Shown: positions 1-9,505 of the stretch, piece after piece | Layout: each line of letters begins with the position of its first letter | Numbering within the stretch: position 1 is the first letter of the stretch | DNA from: an uncultured Saprospiraceae bacterium | GTDB lineage: Bacteria; Bacteroidota; Bacteroidia; Chitinophagales; Saprospiraceae | DNA length: 46,622 bases | Reading direction: 5' to 3' | NCBI GenBank assembly: GCA_938041445.1 | Contig: CALISO010000001.1 | Span: forward strand, 1 to 46,622 | The notes under the pieces: model-generated | What the model was told of the DNA's origin: nothing | What the model saw: only the letters and a program-made list of their open reading frames with translations | The model's database searches: none | Position numbers and translations under genes: made by a program

Positions 1-3000
1 TTCTATTGATCAATGTCTCTCCACAATCTCCACCTGGGATAATTGTATCTTCTGATGTGATTGTCACATCACCACAGTTGTCTAATTCATTTAAGTCTAA
101 GATTGGTGATCTATATGTGATCACTAACTCTATGTTATTAACAATGTACTCATCGCTTGTAAACACGTTTTCCATTGTGACCATCCAGATTCCACTTGCA
201 GCACCTCCATCGAATGTACCCAGTAGATCAAATCCATCTGCTGGATCCATACTAAAGTTTCCTCCACCTGTCAAGTCTGCACAACTCATCCATACTGGTG
301 CTTCATCGTCTAAAATGAAGTTCATTGAAGTATTCACATTGAAACAAGCTCCTGCCCAAAAGGCACCACCTTCTAATAAGGTTGCTACTGTACCATCCGG
401 TGATGTGACAATTAAGTCTGCATCATCCGTATCTCCAATACCTCCAGTATCAGTCAGGTCTATGATCACGTCTACATCTACTACTTCTGCTCCTGATGGA
501 ATCATCGTACTCAAGTCAAACATAATCGTCGAGCCTGCTAGTAAGTCTATGCCACCTGCTGGAAAGCCCATAGAATTCATTACCTCGTCAGGTCCAAATA
601 CGATTGGTTCGGTGGGTAGATCATCATTTGCATACTCAATGCAGTTGACCGTTACATCCTCACATTCGAAGGCTACTGGACCTTGCTTGTCTTCTAGAAG
701 AACACTACCCCAACATACAGCACCGTTACATCCATCAGTGACCATATAGGTTAATTCGGTGTTGAGGAAGCTACTGATATCATCTACATCTATGTCACTA
801 CCGTTTGCTTGTAAAGTGACCGAGTAGAATGCATTGAAGAAGTCATAACTGCTTACTCCGCAAACATCTGAAGGCTCACCTTCTAGGAATAGAACAGGAA
901 CAAGATCTACTGAACAATCGCTATTTACACTAATATTTATATGGTCATTACATGCCAACGTCATTCCTTCATTGGTAAATGCAAATACTTCATCACTTAA
1001 GATAGAACAATCAGGATCAGGTGTATGATCTGCTGTTGCTTCCACTCTTACTCTTGTACATTCTGTAATATTCTCTGATGGTAGGATTGCTTCTACTTCA
1101 TCTCCACTTGCTGCAACAATAGTGGCAAATGATACCCAAGAGATACCATTGTTATATTGGAAATCTAGAGTCAATGGACTTGAAGTAGGTGTAAGTAACT
1201 CAGCATCTTCAATAATAGCAATCACTGTAAATACTGCATCTTCACCATCGCAAACGAAAGCGCTAACTGGTTGAAGATCAAATACTGGCACTGGATTAAT
1301 TAATAAAGTCACTAATTGAGGTTCAGACATACATCCATTACTATCAGTTACAACATATTCTACTTCAACAGAACCTATAGTCGCAACTGTAGCATCTAGT
1401 ACTAGAGCTGGACTGGTTAATCCTGTAAGAACATATCCTGTAGCAGTACCCGTACCCAGATCTGTCCATACATATGATACTGGTGGAGTTCCTCCAGAGA
1501 AGTTTCCAGGTATAGAAGCAATCTCTCCTACACAAGCCCCTGCACCTTCTATTGGTAATGCCATTACACCATCAAATATTTCAACTTCAGTCTCAGCCGA
1601 ATCCATACAGCCATTAATATCAGTGACTGTTACAGTATATACTCCAGCTACACCAGGGTCAACTACTGGATTCTGATCTGTACTAGTAAAGCCATCAGGG
1701 CCAGTCCATGACCAACTCACAGCTTCACCTCCGATCTCCATAAGTGTCACAGCTTCGCCGTCACATACAGGACCATCATTGCTAGCAACAACTGTTGGTA
1801 ACTCGTTGACAATAATATCAACCTGAGTAGCTTCTGACTCACAACCTAACAATGTTTGAATTACAAAAACTGTTTCCGTGCCAACTGTTCCAGTTGGAGT
1901 CCATATTTCATTATTAGCTCCTGAAGTTCCACCTGCAAGAGTGGTAAGAGCCATATCTGTATACCACTCGAATACTGCATCTAATTCGCCGGTTGCAGTC
2001 ACATCTTCAATGACATCTTCATCGCAATAAGTTGCACCTAAAGCCATTGGAGCTTCTAGGCAAATAAGATTTGCTGTCAATTGTTCCGAAATTCCATCAA
2101 CTTCAGTGGGATCATCAGCCATACATCCTAATGGGTTGAATCCATTGACCATTACTTGGAAAATGTATTCATCTACGTCTGGACAATCAGTAAGTGGTAC
2201 TGTAAATGTTGTACAATATTCTTCAACTGGGGACAATTTAGCTGATCCACATGCAGCTACATCTGTCGACCAAAGATTGTTACCAACAGTTCTATGTCCA
2301 TACTGGACGATACTACCAGGAGTAGTAGAGATTGGTAAGGAAACCGTAAATACTCCTGGAGCAGTAAGTGGCACTACTGAAGTCCCGATTATACTACCAA
2401 AACCAGGTGCAAATTCTGTGATGAAGATTGAACTTTCATGTCCACATGAGAAAGATACATCATCTACTTCGACTGCATATTCAAGAGTTTGACCTGCAAA
2501 CATTCCTGTTTGATCTTCAACAAAATGGTTAGCTTCCATAATGTTGTTTCCAATCTCTCCAGGTCCACCCATACCACTATCATACCAGTAGATGTTTGGA
2601 TCATCAAGAGGAGTAGGTGCCAAGCATAATTGATCACCACTAAACGTTGCAATCAAACCAGGATGATCAACACCATTAAAACCCCATTGGAAAACACCAA
2701 AACAATAACCTCCACCACATGACATATCCATTGCTGCAGGATCATCGAATACATTCATAAATGATACCCAACCTGCTGCTGGATCAAGCGTAAGTGTGAC
2801 AGGTATTGTCGCGATATCCGTAAATGTTGCACCGGCATCATCAGAATATTGCCATACTATCTCATCTCCTGGTGTCACGACGTCACTTTCAAAACAGAGT
2901 TCTATTTCTTCACCTGGACAAAGTGCCGTAGGGTCACCATCTTCACTAGTATATGACACAACAAAATCTTCTACAGGACAAGAGACATTCGCCATCACTT

Positions 3001-6000
3001 CTTCTGATATTCCGTCTTCTAACTCTCCATCACATGTAAGACCGTCGTTATAATCTTCAACAACAGCTCTAAAAGTCAGTGCAATATCATCTGGGCATGA
3101 TCCTACAGGAACTTCGTAATCCAAGCAATACATATCTACAGGCATAAGCCCAATAGAACCACATCCATCCACATCAGTAGACCATACATTATTACCCACT
3201 GTACGATGACCATATTGCACAATACTTCCAGGAGTAGTTGAAATTGGTAATGATACTGTAAATACTCCAGGTCCAGTAAGTGGGACAACTGATGTACCAA
3301 TCACACTACCAAATCCTGGTGCAAATTCTGTAATGAATAGTGAACTTTCATGTCCACATGAGAATGATAAATCTGTTACCTCAACACTATAATTAATCGT
3401 TTGTCCTGCGTATAGTCCAGTTTGGTCTTCTACGAAGTGATTAGCTTCCATAATATTGTTACCAATCTCACCCGGTCCCCCCATTCCACTATCATACCAA
3501 TAGATATTTGGATCATCTAATGGTGTTGCTTGTAATGTTAGATTATCACCTGCAAATGTTGCAACTAATCCAGGATGATCCACACCGTTGAAACCCCATT
3601 GAAATACGCCGAAACAATATCCGCCACCGCAAGACATATCCATTGCTGCAGGATCATCAAATACGTTCATAAAAGATAACCATCCAGCTGCTGGATCAAG
3701 CGTTAAGCCAACAGGTATTGATCCTATAGAAGTGTAAGTAGCACCTGCATCAGTAGAAACTTGCCAATCAAGCTCTCCACCAGCTGGGAAGCTACTTCCC
3801 TCAAGACAAAGCTCTACAATATCTGTTTCACAGACATCAACTGGCCCAGCACCTCCATTAATTGTCACAATCCAGTCTTCCATTAAGCAACAATTCTCTA
3901 CAATTACTGTAGATGTAGGTACACCACTAACATCAGCTTCACAGTCGTCAGCTGATATCAACCCTGTAATAGTTCCAGTATAGGTTCCTGGCCCAATCTC
4001 TACAGTAAAGCCAGCTGTACCAGCTGGACTTAATACTGTATCATAATCTCCTACTCCAGGTACACTAATACTTACAGTTGCACCTGGTGTTCCTTCGTAA
4101 CTTATCAAGACAACTGATTCATTACCTAAGCACTCTACGATAGATAACGAAAATACTGTTAATTCTGGCGGTGTGCATGGAGGGCATTCTGCTGCAGTTT
4201 CAAATTCAATTGGATCACTTTGCCAATTACCAGGGAAGGAAACAAAGCTCCATAGTATCGTCATAGACGTAGTAGGACTTGTACCTGTAAAGGTCAAACT
4301 GAATTCATTCGGGCCAGTCATAGTTCCAGCCATTCCATTGACTAATAATAAATCAATTGGATCAGCAGGATCTGGAGATGATGCAGTGACAGTAATCATA
4401 TCGCCTCCTGCATTTTCAATAGTTAATATAATTTCTGATTCAGGATTTCCAGCAAAGTGAAAAACTGAAGTCTCACAAAATGGAGAAACCGGACCTGCTG
4501 CAGATAACTCACAATCACCTGGAGACCACATAATTGGGTCAATATCACCTGCTCCACCAGCTGCCCAATTTAAAAATACATTAATTGGTGACACAACATC
4601 GCCTGTCGGGACAGTCCAAGTAAGTGTACCACTTCCATCAGCAATTGCAAATAGTCCACCAGGTCCATTTAAAAACCCAACAAGTCCTGGAGGATTATCT
4701 AAGATTGTTACAGATATAGTAACATTACCAGCTCCATCTTCTGTTATCTCATAAGAATATCCATTAGGTACTTCTGGTGATGCCGTAGCGATACCACCAC
4801 TACCACTACAATCTGGATTTATTTCACAAAATACCTCTGAGATGATCGTTGTTCCTTCGCCGGTGCAACCATTATCATCAGTGATAACAACTGTATATGT
4901 ACCTGGACCGACACCAGTAAGATCTGGAGTAGTTTCACCAGTAGCCCAAGCATATGTATACGGAGCAGTTCCTCCACTTGCTACTGTTGAGACATCACCA
5001 GTTTGACCTTCACAAATATCGAAATCAGGTGTATTTGTTGCTATGACTGCGGAGCTTTCAGTGATAACTGTTGTTCCTTCTGCTGTACATCCATTGTCAT
5101 CTGTAATTGTGACAGTATATGTGCCGCCTGAAAGACCTCCTAAACCTGGCGCTGTATCTCCTGTATTCCATAGATAAGTATACGGTGCAGTACCACCAAT
5201 ACCAGCAGTACCTAGTGCTCCTGTTTCTCCAGAGCAAATTGAAAAGTCAGGTGAATTCGCCGCAGTGAGTTCTGGATTCTCAGATATGATGGTTGTCCCT
5301 TCAGCAGTACAACCTGCATCATCAGTAATAGTTACTGTGTACGTTCCACCAGAAAGACCACCCAAACCTGGTGTAGTATCTCCAGTATTCCATAAATAAG
5401 TAAATGGTGCAGTACCACCTATCGGGGCAGTGCCTATTGCTCCTGTTTCGCCAAAGCAAATTGTAAAATCTGGAGTATTCGCTGCACCTGACAAATCAGA
5501 TACAGAGACAGTAACTTCAGTAACACACTCTTGACCACATTGAGTGATACTCATACTTAAGGTATTGTCACCAACTGCAGCCATAGCAGGATCAAACTCG
5601 TATATCTCATCTCCACTATTAGCAATACCGTCTGGATCAGTAGTGACAGTTCCACCTCCAGACCAAACAATTGTAGTTGCAGGAGCATTATAAACAAATG
5701 TTGTCCACGCAACTTCATCTTGTGTATCTCCAGCAATTGCATCAATAAATGAGGCCATACCAGCCACTATAACATTACCTTCACAATCGACTAAGTCGGC
5801 GTCGTTACCATTCCATCCATCACCAAAGTCATCAATAATAAACAGTGTATAAGTCATTCCGTCCATTAATGGTCCAGAATCAACGGAATTACCAATTAAG
5901 GCTGGATTACCAAAGTTACCCGCTGTATTAATGTTATTAGAGCCAGGAGTTGAACCTTCGAGAGACGTCTCTGTATCAGTGCCGAACAATCCAGTACCTG

Positions 6001-6757
6001 CTGGTGGAAGTCCTATAGTGGAGCCATCATCCCAAGTCCCCAGATACAGACCAACACCAATCTCTGTGTCAAACGATCCTTCTGCTGTGAGTACCGCCGA
6101 AACTCCACCATCTTCTGACAGCACAGGTGTTACTGCAATAGGATCATCCGTAGCACAAAATGTATCCCCATCAACAATCTCAGAGAATGTATCCATACAC
6201 ACACATGAACCATCATCTATAGTAGCACACATATCAAAATTTGGGTCACTAGAATTAGTACAACCCATTATCGGAGATGCATTACAAGCGAAGACAGGTA
6301 AAGCAACTACAAACTCTTCAAAAGAAGTATCACATGAATATGCAACTGATACATCTGGTTCCACATCAAGGTTAATACCGCCATTCTCTAGTATGACACA
6401 ACCATCTTGATCACCACATCCGTTAACTGATCCATCTTCGGTAATAATTACGTTGAAAAACCCACCGTTCCAATCATCACCAAAAGAGTCAAAACCTGTT
6501 AATGTTATGGTGTTGCCATCTGTAACGCAATATGGACCTTCTAAGACTACATCACCAGTTGCATATGTTCCAGTAGGCATACAATCGATAACTGTACCGG
6601 TTGTAACATCTAATAACTCCCAACCAATCTCTGATCCAAATGAAACAGCATTGATTTCTATACTTATCTCTGTTTGACCAGCAGGGCACTGAGCCTTTAT
6701 GGTCAAAAAAGTAAACATACTTAATACGCTTACTATGAGTAATTTAATTTTATACAT
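1..6757 (-). CDS. Giant secreted multidomain surface protein, N-terminal 2252 codons (3' end beyond window)
   Basis: The frame is open from an ATG at 6757 to the left edge, and the C-terminus is not in the window. The start MYKIKLLIVSVLSMFTF ending in KAQC is a clear signal peptide. Residues about 20-400 hold Cys-rich Gly/Asp segments with two DxFGDxWNG motifs. Residues about 418-640 carry three SprB-type repeats (GGTAPYTYLWNTGD, GTYTVTITDDNGCT). Residues about 950-1555 are two copies of a 304-residue module. PKD/Ig-like repeats follow, and a P-domain-like segment of the proprotein-convertase type lies at about 2042-2216 (GIWMVTMEN, NNIELVITY). Such proteins in Bacteroidota are usually exported by T9SS and act as adhesins, gliding filaments or surface enzymes. 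No catalytic domain is visible here, and the sorting domain expected at the C-terminus cannot be checked. It probably shares a transcript with the small secreted gene just upstream. Confidence 0.88.
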   Translation of the reverse strand, partial: MYKIKLLIVSVLSMFTFLTIKAQCPAGQTEISIEINAVSFGSEIGWELLDVTTGTVIDCMPTGTYATGDVVLEGPYCVTDGNTITLTGFDSFGDDWNGGFFNVIITEDGSVNGCGDQDGCVILENGGINLDVEPDVSVAYSCDTSFEEFVVALPVFACNASPIMGCTNSSDPNFDMCATIDDGSCVCMDTFSEIVDGDTFCATDDPIAVTPVLSEDGGVSAVLTAEGSFDTEIGVGLYLGTWDDGSTIGLPPAGTGLFGTDTETSLEGSTPGSNNINTAGNFGNPALIGNSVDSGPLMDGMTYTLFIIDDFGDGWNGNDADLVDCEGNVIVAGMASFIDAIAGDTQDEVAWTTFVYNAPATTIVWSGGGTVTTDPDGIANSGDEIYEFDPAMAAVGDNTLSMSITQCGQECVTEVTVSVSDLSGAANTPDFTICFGETGAIGTAPIGGTAPFTYLWNTGDTTPGLGGLSGGTYTVTITDDAGCTAEGTTIISENPELTAANSPDFSICSGETGALGTAGIGGTAPYTYLWNTGDTAPGLGGLSGGTYTVTITDDNGCTAEGTTVITESSAVIATNTPDFDICEGQTGDVSTVASGGTAPYTYAWATGETTPDLTGVGPGTYTVVITDDNGCTGEGTTIISEVFCEINPDCSGSGGIATASPEVPNGYSYEITEDGAGNVTISVTILDNPPGLVGFLNGPGGLFAIADGSGTLTWTVPTGDVVSPINVFLNWAAGGAGDIDPIMWSPGDCELSAAGPVSPFCETSVFHFAGNPESEIILTIENAGGDMITVTASSPDPADPIDLLLVNGMAGTMTGPNEFSLTFTGTSPTTSMTILWSFVSFPGNWQSDPIEFETAAECPPCTPPELTVFSLSIVECLGNESVVLISYEGTPGATVSISVPGVGDYDTVLSPAGTAGFTVEIGPGTYTGTITGLISADDCEADVSGVPTSTVIVENCCLMEDWIVTINGGAGPVDVCETDIVELCLEGSSFPAGGELDWQVSTDAGATYTSIGSIPVGLTLDPAAGWLSFMNVFDDPAAMDMSCGGGYCFGVFQWGFNGVDHPGLVATFAGDNLTLQATPLDDPNIYWYDSGMGGPGEIGNNIMEANHFVEDQTGLYAGQTINYSVEVTDLSFSCGHESSLFITEFAPGFGSVIGTSVVPLTGPGVFTVSLPISTTPGSIVQYGHRTVGNNVWSTDVDGCGSIGLMPVDMYCLDYEVPVGSCPDDIALTFRAVVEDYNDGLTCDGELEDGISEEVMANVSCPVEDFVVSYTSEDGDPTALCPGEEIELCFESDVVTPGDEIVWQYSDDAGATFTDIATIPVTLTLDPAAGWVSFMNVFDDPAAMDMSCGGGYCFGVFQWGFNGVDHPGLIATFSGDQLCLAPTPLDDPNIYWYDSGMGGPGEIGNNIMEANHFVEDQTGMFAGQTLEYAVEVDDVSFSCGHESSIFITEFAPGFGSIIGTSVVPLTAPGVFTVSLPISTTPGSIVQYGHRTVGNNLWSTDVAACGSAKLSPVEEYCTTFTVPLTDCPDVDEYIFQVMVNGFNPLGCMADDPTEVDGISEQLTANLICLEAPMALGATYCDEDVIEDVTATGELDAVFEWYTDMALTTLAGGTSGANNEIWTPTGTVGTETVFVIQTLLGCESEATQVDIIVNELPTVVASNDGPVCDGEAVTLMEIGGEAVSWSWTGPDGFTSTDQNPVVDPGVAGVYTVTVTDINGCMDSAETEVEIFDGVMALPIEGAGACVGEIASIPGNFSGGTPPVSYVWTDLGTGTATGYVLTGLTSPALVLDATVATIGSVEVEYVVTDSNGCMSEPQLVTLLINPVPVFDLQPVSAFVCDGEDAVFTVIAIIEDAELLTPTSSPLTLDFQYNNGISWVSFATIVAASGDEVEAILPSENITECTRVRVEATADHTPDPDCSILSDEVFAFTNEGMTLACNDHINISVNSDCSVDLVPVLFLEGEPSDVCGVSSYDFFNAFYSVTLQANGSDIDVDDISSFLNTELTYMVTDGCNGAVCWGSVLLEDKQGPVAFECEDVTVNCIEYANDDLPTEPIVFGPDEVMNSMGFPAGGIDLLAGSTIMFDLSTMIPSGAEVVDVDVIIDLTDTGGIGDTDDADLIVTSPDGTVATLLEGGAFWAGACFNVNTSMNFILDDEAPVWMSCADLTGGGNFSMDPADGFDLLGTFDGGAASGIWMVTMENVFTSDEYIVNNIELVITYRSPILDLNELDNCGDVTITSEDTIIPGGDCGETLINR
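2090..3913 (-). repeat. Tandem duplication of a 912-bp (304-aa) module
   Basis: Two adjacent in-frame copies lie about 3002-3913 and 2090-3001. The matching points 3177 and 2265 are 912 bp apart. The best-conserved part (about 3174-3760 versus 2262-2850) encodes nearly identical protein, for example FNGVDHPG, DDPNIYWYDSGMGG and PGSIVQYGHRTVGNN, while the DNA differs at many third positions. I recognise no named family in the module. It is Cys-rich and has an Ig-like beta-sandwich feel. Confidence 0.85.
4839..5504 (-). repeat. Three tandem 222-bp (74-aa) SprB-type repeats
   Basis: Within the giant protein, three in-frame units repeat with a period of exactly 222 bp. Anchor points at 5323, 5101 and 4879 begin the same stretch encoding TYTVTITDD. 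Each unit carries a GGTAPYTYxW core, a GTYTVTITDDxGCT end and an EGTTxISE linker, which fits the SprB repeat family. The outer limits given are approximate. Confidence 0.85.
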
Positions 6758-6768
6758 CAGTTTTGGTT

Positions 6769-7089
6769 TTAGAGTTTAGTTAACAAATTGGCTTCATAAG
6801 TACTTCTAATATTATCATCATCTGATGATAAATATATACGCAGCCATCCTTTAGCCTCTTCATCATACAATAATCGTTTGTCAAGGATACCCTCAATAAT
6901 TAAATTATTGAAAGATTTTGAACTTGAGAATTGTGAAGGGTTTTGTGTGTAGTCTATAAATAAATCGACTAGGAAATCCATTGATTCAGCTTGGTTTGAT
7001 AATTGGCTGAATTTTTGGTCAAGATTATCTGCTTGTCCATATGAGCATAGAGAAAAAAACAGTAATCCTAAAATTGTTAGGTATTTCAT
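6769..7089 (-). CDS. Small secreted protein of unknown function (106 aa)
   Basis: The ATG at 7089 opens with MKYLTILGLLFFSLCSYGQ, a typical Bacteroidota signal peptide with cleavage likely after the Gln or just before it. The mature part is about 87 residues, acidic and probably helical (DNLDQKFSQLSNQAESMDF, then LLYDEEAKGWLRIYLSSDD), with no Cys after the signal and no motif I recognise. Only 11 bases separate its stop from the ATG of the giant surface protein, so the two are probably cotranscribed. The small protein may serve the large one, for example as a periplasmic partner, but that is inference from position alone. Confidence 0.7.
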   Translation of the reverse strand: MKYLTILGLLFFSLCSYGQADNLDQKFSQLSNQAESMDFLVDLFIDYTQNPSQFSSSKSFNNLIIEGILDKRLLYDEEAKGWLRIYLSSDDDNIRSTYEANLLTKL

Positions 7090-7448
7090 GTTCAGGTTAG
7101 GTTAACGAGTTAAGTTAGGTTTCTTTTACTTTCAATAGAGTCTTGTATCTAAATGTCACTATAAGGGGAGGACATAATAGACTAACAATCTATCTAAATC
7201 GACATAATAATACAACACAATATCTATTTAACCATAATTACAAACTACATCAATTGTACATCAAAGAGAAATATAGCTATGTATAAGACACGAGAAATCT
7301 ATACAAATATCAATATAAGTAATTGACTATCAATATTTACTGCAGAAAACGCAATGAGTTACTATATAGGTGAGAAATAAATATTATTATTATTTATATG
7401 TGTAAATAAACCCAATAAAAAGGAATATGATTCAAAAATCGTATGCAA
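7090..7448. other. AT-rich intergenic stretch without a recognised gene
   Basis: This gap lies downstream of the paa operon (stop at 7449) and upstream of the small secreted gene. It is very AT-rich and I find no RNA gene or convincing ORF. An all-A/T inverted repeat at 7377-7397 (ATAAATA, 7-base loop, TATTTAT) lies about 50 bases after the last paa-operon gene and could be a weak transcript end, but it has no G/C and no U-tract. No clear TAnnTTTG box was found for the downstream gene. Confidence 0.5.
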
Positions 7449-9488
7449 TTAATAACCTAAAAGCTGTACAATTTTATGCGAAATTTGATCTACACTTGGT
7501 AGGTAAGATTGCTCCAATGCACTATTCAACGGTATTGCAGGAGTCTCTAGTGAACCGATAACTTGTACAGGTGCATCTAAGTGCTCAAACAGATTTTCAG
7601 AAATGTTGCCAGCCAAAGCTTGTGCAAAAGAATTATTGGTAGGCTCTTCAGTAATGATGAGGCAACGTCCGTGACGTTTTACTGCCTCATAACATCCTTC
7701 ATAATCTAATGGTGCCAATGTTCTTAGATCGATGATTTCAACTTGATCTTTTATTTCTTTAGAGGCATTCAGAGCCCAATGTACTCCCATACCGTATGTG
7801 ATGATACACAGGCTAGATTCAAGTGATGACGGTATTGATTGTACGACCCGACATTTGCCGAAAGGAACACGGTAATCAGCATCTGGCTCAATAGTTCTTG
7901 CCTTATCTGTGCCTTTTACTTTTGACCAGTAAAGTCCTTTATGTTCAAATATAATCACAGGGTTAGGATCGTCGTATGCAGATTTCATTAACCCTTTGAG
8001 ATCGGCTCCATTGGACGGGTAGGCAATCTTCACTCCTCTGATATTCGCTACAACTGATTCGACACTTCCAGAATGATAAGGTCCTCCACTGCCATAAGCA
8101 CCAATAGGTACTCGTAAGATCATTGAAACAGGCCACTTTCCATTAGATAGATAACAAGATCTACTCACTTCTGTAAATAGCTGATTGAGTCCAGGCCAGA
8201 TATAATCTGCAAATTGAACTTCTACAATAGGCTTGAGACCAACGGCAGACATTCCAACTGTGCTCCCTACAATAAAAGCTTCTTGGATAGGTGTATTAAA
8301 AACGCGTTCGTTCCCAAATTTTTGAGCAAGCGTTGCCGCTTCTCTAAATACTCCCCCAAGTCTATGTCCTACATCTTGACCATATAGTAGACATCGCTTG
8401 TCTCTAGTCATAATTTCTTCAATAGCATGCAAGGCAGCATCAACCATCACCACTTCTTCACCATCTTCAGGCGATCTCTCACCTACCTCATCAGTGATTA
8501 ATGTTTCGGCAAATATGTGATCAAAAATCGTTAATGGATCTGGATTATTCATCTGACGAGCTTCGTCAAGCTGGTCGACCACTCTTCCATATATCTCCTT
8601 TTCAGTTTGCTTAATCATCTTCTTACTCACTCCTGACTTGATCACGGCTTTCCTTAACTTTGGATATGGATCCATCAATCTGTCTTCATCAAGGTCATCT
8701 CTATACCACTCCATCCTAACACCTGACGTGTGATGATTAAGTAAAGGGACAGTTGCATGAAGCAAAACAGGTTTTCGATCTGTCCGCATCTTAGACATAA
8801 TATCATTGACCATTGAATAGGACTTGGCAAAGTCAGTTCCATCTATTGAGTATGCACTTAACCCTATGAATCCAGCTGCAAACTCATAAGCATCTTGAGC
8901 TCTGATTTCATCTGCAGACGCCGAAATATCCCATTCGTTATCTTGAACCAAAAAGAGAATTGGCAATTGCTTCAATGCTGCCATCTGCATCGCCTCTGAT
9001 ACCTCACCCTCGGTCACAGAAGCATCACCAAGTGAGCAGACTACGATCGGTTTGTTCTTGAACTCATCAGCTATACCAACCTGCTCTTTATACTTTAAAC
9101 CTAAAGCTGCACCTGTAGCAGGTATTGCTTGCATCCCTGTGGCAGAAGAATTGTGGGGTATCTTAGTTAAGTCCTCTCTGTTGAGACTTGGATGAGAGTA
9201 GTATGATCGTCCGCCTGAAAATGGGTCTTCAGCTTTAGCTAGCAGTTGTGCCATCAAATCTTTAGGAGTCAATCCAATTCCTAATAGCATTGCATCATCC
9301 CGATAGTAAGGAAAAGCATAATCTTGAGATAGCAACTGCATTCCAACTGCCAATTGGATGGCCTCATGTCCCCGTGATGTTGCATGAACATACTTACTGA
9401 CCTCTTTAAAATTCTCTTCATACACCTCTGATAGTGTCTTAGCTGTACACATTAGTTTAAAGGCTTGAAGTAGTGTTTTTTTGTTCAC
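7449..9488 (-). CDS. Fused 2-oxoacid dehydrogenase E1 alpha-beta (thiamine diphosphate)
   Basis: At 679 residues it joins both E1 subunits of a pyruvate/branched-chain 2-oxoacid dehydrogenase in one chain. The alpha half (about 1-330) has the thiamine-diphosphate site GDASVTEGE at 154-162, with the DNEWDIS segment supplying Asn184. The beta half (about 343-679) starts near VVMVDAALHAIEEIM and has GQDVG, EVQFADYI and RVPIGAYGSGGPYHSGS. This enzyme decarboxylates a 2-oxoacid and passes the acyl group to a lipoyl E2, which is not in the window. The start is GTG at 9488, with ATG codon 13 as an alternative. It follows paaZ by 17 bases and is probably the last gene of the operon. A branched-chain role (2-oxoisovalerate) is the commonest assignment for such fusions in Bacteroidota, and its tie to phenylacetate is unexplained. 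Confidence 0.9.
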   Translation of the reverse strand: MNKKTLLQAFKLMCTAKTLSEVYEENFKEVSKYVHATSRGHEAIQLAVGMQLLSQDYAFPYYRDDAMLLGIGLTPKDLMAQLLAKAEDPFSGGRSYYSHPSLNREDLTKIPHNSSATGMQAIPATGAALGLKYKEQVGIADEFKNKPIVVCSLGDASVTEGEVSEAMQMAALKQLPILFLVQDNEWDISASADEIRAQDAYEFAAGFIGLSAYSIDGTDFAKSYSMVNDIMSKMRTDRKPVLLHATVPLLNHHTSGVRMEWYRDDLDEDRLMDPYPKLRKAVIKSGVSKKMIKQTEKEIYGRVVDQLDEARQMNNPDPLTIFDHIFAETLITDEVGERSPEDGEEVVMVDAALHAIEEIMTRDKRCLLYGQDVGHRLGGVFREAATLAQKFGNERVFNTPIQEAFIVGSTVGMSAVGLKPIVEVQFADYIWPGLNQLFTEVSRSCYLSNGKWPVSMILRVPIGAYGSGGPYHSGSVESVVANIRGVKIAYPSNGADLKGLMKSAYDDPNPVIIFEHKGLYWSKVKGTDKARTIEPDADYRVPFGKCRVVQSIPSSLESSLCIITYGMGVHWALNASKEIKDQVEIIDLRTLAPLDYEGCYEAVKRHGRCLIITEEPTNNSFAQALAGNISENLFEHLDAPVQVIGSLETPAIPLNSALEQSYLPSVDQISHKIVQLLGY

Positions 9489-9505
9489 GGGAGTTGATAA
9501 TTATG

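Noticed and set aside
6-749. A long plus-strand open frame opposite the giant secreted gene
   Set aside because: It is low-complexity, Ser/Pro/Thr-rich and has no start context or motif. It is the antisense of an open coding frame that shows clear protein domains. Similar antisense frames at 2106, 2796, 5931 and 26576 were dropped for the same reason.
4839-5504. Tandem repeats as a CRISPR array
   Set aside because: The units are 222 bp, in frame, without short constant repeats and unique spacers, and encode SprB-type repeats.
7090-7448. A tRNA or small RNA gene in the gap after the paa operon
   Set aside because: No cloverleaf, no GC-rich stem and no conserved T-loop could be found. Only an all-A/T hairpin is visible.
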